Origin: Hymenolepis diminuta
Lineage: Eukaryota > Platyhelminthes > Cestoda > Cyclophyllidea > Hymenolepididae
Length of the DNA: 64,000 bases
Assembly: GCA_900708905.1 (NCBI GenBank)
Contig: CAADRB010000019.1
Span: 2,270,406 to 2,334,405, forward strand
Direction of reading: 5' to 3'
Part shown: piece by piece, positions 52,101-64,000 of the stretch
Layout: every line of letters starts with the position of its first letter
Position numbering within the stretch: the stretch's first letter is position 1
Made by a program: the position numbers and the translations under genes
The notes under the pieces: generated by a model
What the model was told of the DNA's origin: nothing
Seen by the model: only the letters and a program-made list of their open reading frames with translations
The model's database searches: none

Positions 52101-54354
52101 ATTATAGCTAATTAAGCCAAAAGAGGCAAAGTTTGTTTTCCTCACCATAGGGACTCTGTGAAAGTCTCCTACTGTCCAAAATAAGTGTTAAAAATGCTTT
52201 CTCAAACGTACTTAAGAATTACTATTCACAAGAAGATTCAGAATGAACATTTTTATCTGCTGCAGCTGAATGCTACTTACATTTAATTTTATTTTGGGAT
52301 TCACTTTCTCTAATAATATTTAGCATCGAGAAAAGGTACATATCTTGTTAATGCATATTTATTCCTAATTCATGTTTGTTAGTTAACTTATATAAACAAT
52401 GCAGATTAAAAAGCGAAACCTCCAGAAAATTAAATCTATTCAACTTATCTGAAATTCAATTATATTAACCGTCTAATAACGTTTTAATTGTTTTTTTTAA
52501 TTTTTGTTCATCTATGATTGTCAACATTCTTGGAAATGGCTTTAGTAAAGCCCTAATAGGATAAACATCTGCATAAAATGTTTATTTAATGCTATAGCAT
52601 CAGTCATAATATTATGAAATGGCCGAAATTGGAAACAAAAACGCATACAAGACTGGATTAAAAATTTCTATAGGATATTCAAGCATCAGTTATTTATAGA
52701 TTGACATTGGTAAGATTGATTGATTGATTAACTGATTATTTGCCATCTTTTAGGGTGCACATTTCTGATTCTCTGAGACTGGCACTGCCGATGTTTTCAT
52801 TAGCATTACTCCACTGACTGCTTTTGAGTTAAATATACTTGAAATTTTTGATGTAACAAACCTTTATTTTAATTAAAACTAGTGAGAACATAAATGTAGG
52901 GTAGAGTTTCATGCGCAAATAGTGCGAATTTTACCTCCACTTCCTAATCATTAGAGTGTCCTAAAACAGTGAAATTTATATGAATGTTGCATAAAATAGT
53001 ATAACGCTAATGTAAATTTTATAATTATTATTGAGAGTAAATGACCAAAAAATATTGAAGGTGTCAAGACTCCACGAAGTCTGCTATATTGAATACTTAG
53101 ACACGACCAACAAATGAATGAGGGGTTCTTCAGCCACATGACCAAAATTATTCTTAGAACTTGTGAATTTTTTCTAAATGTATTTGGATAGAGATTATAT
53201 TTTCAGAGAAATTTAGCTTTATTAAATATTCTTTAGATGTTACTGATCTGAAAACGGGTTCGATAAAGTAAATGTACTGAATTTTTTCTTAGAGATAAAC
53301 TTGGCATTCTGAAATTTGAAGAACATTTTGTATCCTTGAATAATTTAGATGGTTTAAGAAATCACTTTCTAGATGACACCGAAAGTGTTGCAATCAAGAT
53401 TTCCATAAGAATCGTAATAGATTAGGGAAATACCGAAGAGAAGAACTAAAAACATACTGATATAGTTTATATTAATGTATTTCATCGGGGCGTTGCCAGC
53501 GATTGGAATAGTCAAAATTGAGGCGGTCAAACATAACTTATTCGATTATTTCCGAATAACTTTCTCCCAATGGAATTTAGAAATATCAATATAAAATCCA
53601 AACAACTGCTAGAATCGAAGAAATGAACTGCACAGTTTCACTCTTCTTTTCATTGATTTAATTGACCATGAATTCTTCCACATACAATCTCATTTTAAAC
53701 TGGTTTAAAATAATCGCGTGCGTGGATTGTTTGATTCAGATATTCATATTGACCATATTAAAGTTTTACTCATTATATTTTATAAGATCTTTTCGATAAG
53801 CTTTTTCCTACCGATTTTAATTTGTCTTCTCCTTATACTTCTATATGTGTTAAGACCACGATAAATATACCCCACAAAGTACCTAACAATTCTTCTCCTT
53901 ACCATTAACATATGTTCAGATACGCACTTGCATTCTAATATAGTGTACAATAGGGGCGAGAATCTCTGTGACGGAGGGTTAAACCATCTCCGCATTCACG
54001 GTTAGCAGTTTAATTCTGCCAATATCTCAAATAGAATTAGAAAGCACCGATCGCCATGGACCACAATAAATAGTTTTCTAAAAATTGGTCAAAATATATT
54101 AGTTATCATACTTTCTGATCATTCTGTTTTAATTATCATGAAAAATTCAGATGGGATATACTGGAAGATTGTTTTCGTTAATTTGTAATTGCAAATATAT
54201 TATCCATGGGTTTTGGGAGGAAGTAAAAGATCAAAGATTCTCCTTGTGTCATAAAATTTTTTAAATTCATTTACATCTGAAAACATAATAGAATCTTATA
54301 CAATAAAAAAGCAGGATATAGGAGGTGAGAGATAATCAAAAGTGACTGGTGGGT
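49163..54354. other. Gene-poor AT-rich region
   Basis: No supported gene. Two minus-strand frames have protein-like composition (51235-51441, 68 codons, with an NFT sequon; 53780-53995, 71 codons, basic) but no promoter, splice or homology support. Confidence 0.45.
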
Positions 54355-54873
54355 TCACTTTTTCCTTCGAAAACGTCCATGTGTCTTTTCCCTTTTTCCA
54401 TTCACGGCTCTGCCATTGGCCTGTGATCTTTCGTGGGACTTCTCTTTTGGTTTAGGTTTATGCCTTGGCTTTTTCTCTTCACTCTCCTCGCTCTCTGATT
54501 CAGTCTCACTCTCTGAAGTAGATTCATCGGAGTCATCAGAATCAGATTCATCAGAATCAGATTCATCCGAATCTTCATCAGAATCAGAATCATAAGAGCT
54601 TTCGTCTGAATCTGAATCATAACTAGAAGAGTCCTCATCAGAATCGTAAGAGGAAGTCTCTTCAGAAGAATCGTCAGAGGAACTTGTATCTTCAGAATGC
54701 TCCTCATGATGTTCCTTTGTTTTTTCCTCCTCGGGTTTTGATGATGAAATAGCTGGAGCCGTCTTCTGCCCCCTTGTTGATTTTTTAGCTGCTTTCTTTG
54801 CCTTCTTTTCCGCTCTCTTTCTTGCCCTCTCCTCCTTCCTCAATTTCATTTTCTCTGCGAATTTGCCCATCAT
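54355..54873 (-). CDS. Basic-acidic-basic Ser/Asp/Glu-rich protein
   Basis: 172 residues, no family recognised. The start follows a 3' splice site (TATGTATTTAG) by 7 nt; two adjacent ATGs are present. Residues 1 to about 35 are a Lys/Arg/Ala helix (GKFAEKMKLRKEERARKRAE) like the starts of the 24.4- and 38.5-kb proteins. Residues about 50-135 are almost wholly Ser, Asp and Glu with three SSYDSD units and many casein-kinase-2-type sites. Residues about 136-172 are basic again, ending GRFRRKK. There is no signal peptide or membrane segment. The three-block charge pattern suggests an RNA- or protein-binding phosphoprotein of nucleus or nucleolus; a role in mineral binding cannot be excluded. Upstream, GTATGT near 55030 could be the donor of a first intron. 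Confidence 0.72.
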   Translation of the reverse strand: MMGKFAEKMKLRKEERARKRAEKKAKKAAKKSTRGQKTAPAISSSKPEEEKTKEHHEEHSEDTSSSDDSSEETSSYDSDEDSSSYDSDSDESSYDSDSDEDSDESDSDESDSDDSDESTSESETESESEESEEKKPRHKPKPKEKSHERSQANGRAVNGKREKTHGRFRRKK

Positions 54874-56754
54874 TAAGGATCTAAATACATAATGCAGAAT
54901 AGATCAATTTTATATTTGAAAAATTTTTTAAATTTAGATTTCGTATTTCTAGTTGAAATTACTTCTTAATATTTATATGTAATAATAAACTCATGAAATT
55001 CAACAAGAACTACATTTATATATACATACCGTTAATTATGTTTTTAAATTGATAAATTCAAACACACTCAAGGATGATTTCTAATAAATAATTTAACCGT
55101 TTTATCCTACTCTGAACAAAGAACTAACTGAAACATTATCTTTTAAATTAGATTTGAAATTATAGATTTAAGTATAACGGAATTTAATGCGGCAACAAAT
55201 TAAACTTCATATTTTGTGGTTCATTTTGATAATACATCATGATAATGAACTATTCTCCCTGCTCTAAAATTTTATATTCTTTTGCTGTTTTATTATTAGG
55301 AGAATGCTTTGAACATACCGTGTCACTATTAAATTAAAACTTGACTTTCTAGTTGATTTTGAAATTGCTACAAATATATTTAGATGCCATTTTACTTGTT
55401 ATATCTCCCTTTGAGTAGTTCACTTTTCATTTTCATTATTTCATCAGCACTATACATTATTTGACAATAATTTCAAATTCGTTAAGTTTATTGAAAGCAT
55501 GGCTTCATATTATTATACACAGATTCAAATGTAACTAACTTTTTCCACATAATGCTGAAAAAATTGTACTTACTGATTTATCCTAACTTAAATTTTATGA
55601 ATTTATCTGTTTTTAACTTAGGTTATATGTATATATGTATGTAGCAACGGGAATTAACCGACTTAAATTTATTGGGAAAATCAGTACAGGTTTCGTCTAA
55701 ATGATAAAGTTACCGAGAATGCTATTCATTAATGATCATTCAAATTGATGTAAACGCAATAGTGGGTTGATGAGCATTCCCGGCTGATGACATGTTCATG
55801 ATTGCATTTTATTTTTGCAACACTTTGGAATACTCTTTGTGAGAATTGGTCTTATGAGAGGCTTATGATAAGAATCCGCTTTTGTGAAGTTTCAGCATCT
55901 AATGTTAGTAAAATAAAGTTAATGACAGTAATGATGCTCGCAATGTGGCTGAAATTAATCCATTTTTAAGGGGCAGTCTTGTTATTATTAATAACAGTAT
56001 AAAAATTAAACTAGTGAGTGCAGCTTCCAATCATAATAATAAGAACTCAGTGCAGAATGAATCGATTCTGACTGTAAAATGCATAAAAAGCTTTTTTAAT
56101 ATAGAATAACCTAATATAATGAAATTAAAACTGTTGACGTTGGGTTTTCTTTGCATTGATGTAATTTTCCATCTCAGTGATCACTATATTTTATGATTAT
56201 TTGAAACATCCAAATTACCTTGAAATGTGTTTCCACCTGTTAAATTAAGAGGCATACCGGTCTTATAATTAATGCTCAGTTTACCTCATCTCTTGTCAGT
56301 CATAATCAGACGGTATGGTTAGCAATTTATGTCCCTAGATTTGCATCGATAAACATTGATCCCGTGACCTTCAATTTGTCAGGTGCAAATGCTGACTACT
56401 ATAACGATATTTGAAAATTACATTCTTACAAGTGATTGCTTATTAACAACTGGCCGAGGCTAATTTTTCAATTACTTGAAAATAATAAACGATCATTACT
56501 TTCTGCATCAGCTTAAAATTTCCATTTTCTTTTAAAAAGGTACAATTTTTTCTTATTGAAGTTTATTCTTTCGGCTCGTTAGATAGTGAAAATAGACACT
56601 GTTTGAATACTAAATTATTTGAATACTAAATTTTTTCTAATACTAAAATAGACTACTGACACTGAAATGTTGTTTGAATGTTAGATTTCCGCCCATGGCT
56701 CTGGATTTCTGGAGTGTGCGACCCTTAATATACCGAACAGACGTATTCAGTAAC
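54874..56754. other. Upstream flank of the 54.9-kb gene
   Basis: AT-rich; probably contains a non-coding first exon and promoter of the minus-strand gene. No clear TATA/donor pair like those at 24.3 and 38.4 kb was found. Confidence 0.4.
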
Positions 56755-57084
56755 TGTTATAAACATTGGGGTCCATCGGAGCCACATCGAACGAATAGAT
56801 GGAATAATCAAGTCACTCATGTCGTCAGATCAGTTCGGAGGTGGAAGACAAACCACCCCCAATTTATCAATAAGTAAATTAAGTTTATATACAAAACATT
56901 CCTTCAATGGACGTGAGTTATATCTCGTCGGAGTCTCGAAATGATGATAGACACCTGTTTAGGTATTTATGTGCAAACACGCAAACACACAGTGGGACCG
57001 TTTGTGGACATTAAAGTGGAGATCTTATCGTCAGTCAATCATTTCTAATCGCTAGGTGATGATAGACATCTGCTGGCTATAGCA
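56755..57084 (+). mobile_element. Family A LTR-like repeat, copy A2
   Basis: 330 bp, starting TGTTATAAAC and ending GGCTATAGCA, collinear with A1 and the inverse of A3. The flanking 5-mers (GTAAC and GGTTT) do not match. This copy may therefore be one LTR of a truncated element, or its target site has been rearranged. The short frame across it is not conserved in the other copies. Confidence 0.7.
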
Positions 57085-57306
57085 GGTTTAAGACATCTCA
57101 AGTGTAAAAGTTATTCGACAACCTAGTTGGCATTAAGTAGGGCTAATTTTGTGAGGCAACAAATGTTAACAGGGTGATTTATAGCCATTGATTTTATAAT
57201 GTTAAGAACCAGCTGCAGTATTATAAATAAATAGTTGGTAGGAGAACCAGCTCAAAGTAATTTAGGAACTACTTAATATTAGATCGAAATGAATGTATTT
57301 ACTCAA

Positions 57307-57365
57307 AAAAATACGTTTTCGTAAAAATTCTCTAATTTGTGTTAATTTATATAACCATCGTTCAG
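57307..57365 (+). repeat. Direct repeat flanking a 1.3-kb segment, left copy
   Basis: About 45-55 bp containing TTTTCGT, AAATTCTCTA and GTTAATTTAT matches 58642-58700 in the same orientation with a one-base indel and several substitutions. The two copies bracket the possible membrane-protein gene. Confidence 0.5.
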
Positions 57366-57869
57366 GTGTAGTAGTTTTCAAATGGACGATCATCTTGGAT
57401 TATACCTCATTTCTAGGTTTTGGACAGTCCGGACTAATTCTGGCTACCTGGGAAGATGAGAAGATCTGACAGCTATTTAAGGAGATTATGATAATGTGAC
57501 GACTTAGTAATTACTCTAATTTTTCTGACGATTTCAGTAATGCTAAAATCTAAAAATTTCTTTGGACTGGCAATAATAACAAAAATTTATAAATGTTTAA
57601 GATTTTTTTCATTGAATTTAATATTCGTTCCGTAAAATTTAAGGCTGTAAAGTCTACCACTACTGTTTTTTATTCTAACAAAAATACTACGATATCTCTG
57701 GCTGAACCATTGTGTTCCAGAGCAACTCCCATTCAGAGGGCTAACGATGGCATGAAATTGCCCTAATTAGTCGGAGGAAGGGAAAGAGTGCGAATTTCAA
57801 GCGCCCTCTGGCATCCGTTAGGCTCAGAATTGTTCAATTTCCAGAGCAGAGATGGAACTCTGGTACATG

Positions 57870-58651
57870 GGCAATTGTACATATAGTAATGATATCAAAG
57901 GCTGCTTTCCAGATTTTTTGATGAATTTACAATTAACACTCATGACAGATAGAGAGACTTGCTTTACTTTACAAAAGCACAAAGCATTTCATGGCCTTTT
58001 TTATGAAGATAGTGACATCGAAAGCAGCGTTTAACTGCATACCCATTGAATTTCCCTTATTTTGCTGATAAACTTAGTTCCGCTTTTCCGTGGCCTCATT
58101 AATAAAGGTAGAGCACACATTATTTAACATAAAATATTGCGATAGTACCATTTTAGGAATTTTAGCATTGGTGGACGATTTAGGAGCTCTGGAGAAGGCA
58201 AAATTACACCGGAATTCTTTGTGTTCCATTTTCAAGTAAGTTGCGCACCTCTGCTATTCTGCAGTTTGGGACAAGTTACTGTTTGACTACAGCTAGCTTG
58301 GTGGCACATCGTGCTAGAACAATATTTGGTTTAAAAGAAGCTGGGGAGATATGAAATATGCCATTTGTGGACTTTCAGGAACTGGACAGTGCGATTTTCT
58401 GTCATCATTGTCTGATTAAATGAGCGTCGCACTGAGATGCATCGCAAGAAAAGCCGGGTCCGGGGACGATAAACCTGGATATCTGTTTCCACCTTCAACC
58501 CCGAAATCCCGTAACTCAGGAGACCAAGCGCTATCAATGACAAAACCATTACTCCGAATATTACGGTAAATCTAGGTGGGTTCGATGTATAAAGCTTGAG
58601 AGCTATCACCGAGAGATGTTGGTGAAAAAATGGTGACAAAGAAAATGACAT
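57870..58651 (-). CDS. Possible TMEM248-like membrane-protein gene or fragment
   Basis: Exon 1 (58651-58475, 59 codons) is the convincing part. It runs from ATG to a donor (ATCCAG|GTTTAT), with LKLYTSNPPRF followed by one hydrophobic segment (about residues 28-50) and GLKVETDIQ. Order and spacing resemble the N-terminus of the TMEM248/TMEM219 family (a short LK-Y-S-PP head then one membrane span). Two further minus-strand stretches could be later exons: about 58252-58151 (RCATYLKMEHKEFRC...) and about 57990-57870 (QVSLSVMSVNCKF...). Their borders are uncertain and no C-terminal membrane span was found. The start codon lies inside a direct repeat that also occurs 1.3 kb away. The gene may be incomplete or a duplicated fragment. 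Confidence 0.3.
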
Positions 58652-58700
58652 TTTCGTTCAAATTCTCTAGTTGCGTTAATTTATTGAGACATCTTGCAGT
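58642..58700 (+). repeat. Direct repeat flanking a 1.3-kb segment, right copy
   Basis: Partner of 57307-57365. It overlaps the proposed start codon of the minus-strand membrane-protein exon. Confidence 0.5.
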
Positions 58701-58879
58701 ATTTTTCTCGGCTCTTGCGCAGTACAGATGTATGTCTTTTACGCGGTGTCTTATTATATGAAATTTGAATTATTTGAAACATAAGAAATTAGCGCGAATT
58801 CTACAACATTTATATATTTCATAACAAGAATTGAATTGAATTTACTACTCATAGCTAACAGTAAAACTGTATTAGCTAA

Positions 58880-58930
58880 TTTGAATTATGCCTCATTTAC
58901 AACTGTAGTGGAAATAAATTCGTTCGAATA
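58880..58930 (+). repeat. Short dispersed repeat fragment, copy 2
   Basis: TTATGCCTCATTTACA followed by AAATAAATTCGTTCGAAT matches 790-840. Confidence 0.55.
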
Positions 58931-61900
58931 GAGAAAATTAAAGGAGACAGGATAAGAGGGTGACAAATAAGGAATCTTACAAATAAAAAATTTTGGTGAA
59001 TATGTTATTTTCTTATATGTAGCGACTGTAATGTTTGCTTTCAGTCAGATGTGAGGTAAACAGATATGCTACATACCACAATCTATTTTTACCTTCTTAA
59101 TCGTCGAAGCAGCATAAGGCCAAATTAAAGAGGGAAAATAAGAGCATTTATATTATTGTATCAGTGCAACCAAAGGTAATACTTTTAATATTAATAAAAG
59201 TGCCCAATTAATTTATTAGACTATTATTATTATTATTAGAGATATGAGAGGTTTTATTGCTTTTTAATTGTGCCGTTTTGAAGGCAAGACTCCCCTCTCT
59301 ATTTTATACGGGAAATTGAAACTATGGGTTAGTTCTTATTGGCTCGGAGACAATGTGACCAAATGATAAATCGATATATTTAATTCGATATGAGGAAAGT
59401 TGAGCTTTCGATGAGAGAATTGGATTGAGAACAACTGTTGACTTAGACAGTTATATGTATATATTTTATTTCTTAAAAGGCAAAATGCTTTCGATATATA
59501 TTATAGCCAAGAACACGTGCCACTCGTAACAAAATACAAATTTGAGTTATAAAAAGACATTAATTCGTTATTAAAAGTATGCATTTGAGTGACTTAAATC
59601 ATTAAAAAATAGGGTTATTTTTAAACCGTTTTAGTGACGCACGCAAATTTCATCAAAATTGATAATTTACATTAGAATTTAATCGCGTACTTTTATTTGG
59701 AAAGGGTTATTTAGACTCAGATTATAAAAGTAGCATTAGTAGGAACAAGTGATTCTTTACATTCTTCAACGTAGCACAAGTCTCTCAATTTAAGCACTGG
59801 ACAAATTTCATCAGGAATTAGCAATTTTCTATTTAAAAAGGAGAATAAAAAATCTTGCAAAGAAAACCATGGCAAATTTCAATAAATTTTGCCTTAAATC
59901 TTTCTAAAATATGATTTAACCGAAAGTGCGTAAATTAGTAAAGCGATTTTGTGAAAATTGATATCTCAATAATTTGTCTCAATGGAAATTTATAAACGGG
60001 GTTTTTTAGAAAGAGACACAATATTAATGTGCGAAAAATATTGTTTGAACTATCTTCTCTTGAGAAACAGCACTTTTACTATTTGTTTTTATGCACACCA
60101 TATTTATATCATTTTTCGGCTTTGTGCTTTTGAAGAAATGTCATATTTATACGCTGTATTCTTGTATGGTACCATAAAATCTCCAGCTAGATTTTTTGGA
60201 TATTATTTAAAGGTTTTATTTCAGTTGTTTATAAGTGCCTGACTTGTTCTCTCCCCATACTCGGGTATTGAGATGTTAAATCGTAACGTGGATCAGAAAA
60301 ATTTAAGACCTATCATGTCTTATTCATTTTGATGTGTACCTAAGCTTTGGAATTCAGCCGATATTTATCGCTTTGATAAACTTTACTTCTCTGGGTAGTG
60401 TATATACAAATAAGGTAAAAACTGGAATCCTTCGAGGAAACAATACAATTTAATAGATAATGATAATAAGCGGATAGGAGGACGATGTTTGCTTATTTGG
60501 AAACCAACGCAGTTGGTTAGCTAGGGAGTGATTATTTGATTTTTTTAATAATGCATTATTTAAACCGTATTAATGAGTCTGTTTTTGTGGAAAACATATG
60601 TAACATATGTAGGGTTCTAAAATTAGGTTTACTTCACAATCAAATTAACACCAGATTGTGGAATTATGAGTTAGAATTTCACAACTGTTTAGCAGAAGTT
60701 ATGTGAGGCGGAGAAAATGAAAATGCTTACTGGAATTAAAATTTTCAAATAATGTTGAGCAACGTGTTGTAACGAGGATAATTAAATATGTCACGTCGAT
60801 TTTCAGAATCATCAAAACCTTTCCAATGTGCTTGTCAGATATGTTAGGAGTAAATTTTGGAATTTTAAATAGCATATAAATACATAAAAAGGCGTGTTAC
60901 ATTTACATAAGGCTGTATTACAGACCGACAGGACACCACGGCCCAATTATTTAACATAATCATTTCCGATTCTGAAACTTGACATAGTTCAAATTAAGTG
61001 AGAAGCTGAGTTTAAAAAGGCAACAAATGAGTGCATACCGTTACAAGAAATTAAACTCAAATATTGTTTTATTTCTCTGCTTTCAAAGCTAAGCTCTAAT
61101 CGAATACTCTATAAAATAATGAGAACCAAAATTTTATTACTAATTACCTTAATGGCAAATAAAAATATGCATAATGTTTACAAAATTATTTATTTATTAA
61201 ATCGCTCTTTACCTAAATATTTTATTGAAATCTTTTATGAGATGTCCCTTTTAAAATGAAAAATATAAACCACCAGGTTTTAAAATACATGAAGATAATC
61301 CCTCATTAGGTGAAATAACCAATAGCTTTGAAATTCCGTTAGAAAAATAAGTAGCGGCAAAATATTGAAACCAGCAGAAAAAATTTTGTCTTATTTCTAA
61401 CAATTCAATGCAGACATGAACAGCTCATACCGACTTACAACAAGATATTTCGTAGTCTTGCTCCAACAAAACACCCCCATAATGAACAGGTGGCAATCAC
61501 ATGAAGAATTTATTGATTTAACATTGATATATCAAGACGATTGACTAGTCAGATTGTTAAATCTTGCGCAAGACCTTAGAAAAGCAGTGGTCATTATCAT
61601 CGTAGGCTTCAGATTTGTTTCTTGATTATTATCAAATAGAAACTTGCCAACTGACAAATTCTCCTCGGTATTTACTTCAATTATTTTGTATTATGTGATT
61701 AACTTATTCATTTCCAGTAAAAATCACTTATATACATAAGAAATGTCTGTTGATACTTAAATTTGTAAAAATTATATTTTATCCCAAATTATTTTTAATT
61801 CTTTTAATAAAATATATCTAAGTGATGTATAATTTGCCAAAACAAAATATTACACTTAATTAAACAGTAATTGGATAATATTTAAAAAAATAATATCGTA

Positions 61901-64000
61901 AGGGATAGAAGTCAACCAAGTTATTTTTCTCATTACTGTTAAGGAGGGTCACCAATTGGAAATCAACATAAGTAAATAATAACCTTTTAAAAATATAAAA
62001 ATATAAATAAAATCATAATGTTTAACGTTCTTATACGTATAGATATATAAAATCAAATAAATTCAATTAAATATAACGTTTATATATAATTCGGACGAAA
62101 TTATATTGAATTTTTCATCACTGTGGTATTCAACGCATTTAGCTGATTTTTCACCATTTTTTTATATATAAACTTATTTTCCAAACTACCATTACAAGTA
62201 CTCCTACAAGTTTATCACACTAATGGCATTTAAAAGTAAAAAAGTCACTCCAGATTATATTTTTTACAAAATTTTGCATTTTTACTATTTAAGTCTAAGT
62301 AACTTTAAAATCTGTATAGCATTCAGGGCCTAAAGCTGCGACTCTTTGTCAAGAAGGATGCGAAATTTTAAATTTGGATGTTTAATAATTCTATTTTGTT
62401 AAAAATAAGATAATACTGGAAATCGATTTCATACCACTTTTATAAAATTTGATCTACAAAAATTTCTTTTTATGTCTGATTATAACATCACATTGTGTCA
62501 GTAAATATTTCCTTCGTCTGCATTATCCTAAGAGAAATTATTTTCTGGGAATTTGGGTTATCGTGAACCTTATTACTGACTAGCTCACTGAAAATCGCTG
62601 GAAATTTCTAGCTAATTTAAGATTTCCTTAGATTTTTTTTCTTTTGTAGCGTTATTTATCAAGGATAAAATTTGACAGTAAATTTAGTGCAAATTTGGCA
62701 TTTTGAACTTCAAAGAAGCTTGAAAAATCTTTAAGGGATTATTATTCGAAGTTTTCCAATCTCCCTTGATATTTGCAATGTTTAATCGTGCTGGTCAAAA
62801 TGACGGAATTTTGAAGACATAAATTATTAGCTAAGAATAATATATGATTAAAAATCGGAAATATGATAAATCCCATTGAGCGATAGAGACCACACTGACC
62901 ACTTGCGGAGGAGATACCTTTAATCAGATTTTCTGTGATGATAATGCCTGTAATGCTACAATCAACTTCGATGAATCAAACAGCGGATTTGTAGGACTGC
63001 ATGCATGTGACTAAATTCTGCTTTTCCTGTCATATTCATCCTTGATTATTACTTTAACATATTTCGTCTTCAATAAAGTACTGTTTAGGGATTTTTGCTA
63101 CTAAAAATGCGGTTGATCAGTTGAGAAGCCTATAGCAAAGTTTAAGTCAAATAAAAGCCGTCTATTAGAAGCTATAAAATGAAATAAAAATTTTGCTGGT
63201 TTGGCATGCTTCAATCGAAAATATTTAATAACCAGTTTTTAGTTTTTGTGAATTTTAGAGATCAAAAAACATTTCTTCGATGATTGGTCTGTTTATTTCC
63301 ATCTCTTTTTAGATTTTCATACTCTACCCTCAGCTATACTAAAATATGACATTCTGATAGTACAAAAATGCAAATACTATTAACATTCTCATTATTTCAT
63401 CTTAGATGCTGTATTATCAGAATATGAATAAATTTTTACGCATTTCATGCTAGAAAAAAATAATTTGCTTATTATAGCAGGGAACTTATGTGAACACAGA
63501 GCTTACAACGGTCTGCTAACTTAAACGTTTAGAAGTTTCATCTCTGGTATATTAAAACGGTAAATTGCGACCTATCATGTACAATCTATTGTATTCTCAA
63601 TAGTTGGCAGAAAAATGAATTGAAGAGGTAAGACCGACCCTTCTTGATCAAATAATACCGGTCAATGAGTACTGAATATCATAGAAGAATATTTTCCACA
63701 CTCCGGAAAACGAATATTGAACGTAAACTGCTCATTTAGTAAATATTGTACAACCCTGACCCAATATCAAATGAAATATGACTTTTTTTGCCCTGGCGTA
63801 ACCCTCCGCACTTTTTTTGATTCACGCCCATTTGCCATCGTTTGATTCTCTATTATTTGATGTCTCTTGCCTCCACCAATTAAAAATTGCATCTTTTTGA
63901 GCAAACAACTGAAACTATCATATATAGCTTTCCTTCAGTTTTCTTTTCAGTGGGCCGTTCTTTTGCACTTTTGATGCCTTCCCTTTTGTTTTTGATAAAC
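58931..64000. other. Gene-poor AT-rich region to the right edge
   Basis: About 5 kb with no supported gene on either strand. A short (ATT)n run lies at about 59220-59239. The longest plus-strand frame (59982-60242, 86 codons) has composition typical of AT-rich random sequence (many Tyr, Phe, Leu, Ile) and no splice or poly(A) support. Confidence 0.5.

Noticed and set aside
54402..54707. 101-codon minus-strand frame rich in Leu/Ile/Met
   Set aside because: Alternative frame of the Ser/Asp repeat in the 54.4-kb gene.
56674..56877. 67-codon frame
   Set aside because: Crosses the left border of repeat A2 and is not conserved in A1 or A3.
57852..58034. 60-codon plus-strand frame with W-x4-C spacing
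   Set aside because: A faint resemblance to a TMEM248 motif on this strand conflicts with the better-supported minus-strand exon 1; probably chance.
59982..60242. 86-codon plus-strand frame
   Set aside because: Tyr/Phe/Leu/Ile-rich translation as expected of AT-rich DNA, with no splice, promoter or poly(A) support.
1..64000. CRISPR arrays, bacterial operons, riboswitches
   Set aside because: None seen; spliced genes, TATA boxes and poly(A) signals show eukaryotic DNA.

Overview
The window looks like animal nuclear DNA: very AT-rich, gene-poor, with spliced genes whose introns range from 35 to about 2,800 nt. The 35-37 nt introns beside long ones, and the type of dispersed repeats, fit a parasitic flatworm, most likely a tapeworm or a relative. 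That assignment is inference; nothing here names the species.

The left quarter holds two well-supported genes in tail-to-tail orientation. UTP6 (1164-6825, +) is a complete eight-exon gene for the U3 snoRNP / small-subunit processome protein. Its exon phases all agree and give 598 codons. A two-pore-domain (K2P) potassium channel (7840-15774, -) has four exons and 559 codons, with both selectivity filters intact.

From about 16 kb to the right end the window is a repeat-rich, gene-poor desert. I reconstructed three repeat families by eye. Family A has three copies of about 325 bp, two with perfect 5-bp target-site duplications, and looks like solo LTRs. Family C has two copies of about 260-295 bp, each with its own target-site duplication. 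Family B has two copies of about 500 bp carrying a heat-shock-element-like triplet and a CCAAT box; one copy lies in a K2P intron. There is also a tRNA-derived SINE-like element at about 33.6-34.0 kb.

Scattered in the desert are small, unfamiliar genes: 24.4 kb (+), 38.5 kb (+), 41.2 kb (+) and 54.4-54.9 kb (-). Three of them (24.4, 38.5, 54.9 kb) appear to be one family. Each begins with a basic helix with the pattern [K/S]-[F/W]-x-E-[K/Q]-[L/M]. Each has a 3' splice site 7-14 nt upstream of its ATG, and two continue into long Ser/Asp/Glu tracts. This family is the best candidate for something undescribed. A possible membrane-protein gene with a TMEM248-like first exon lies on the minus strand near 58 kb. 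The rest (about 42-54 kb and 59-64 kb) shows no convincing gene.
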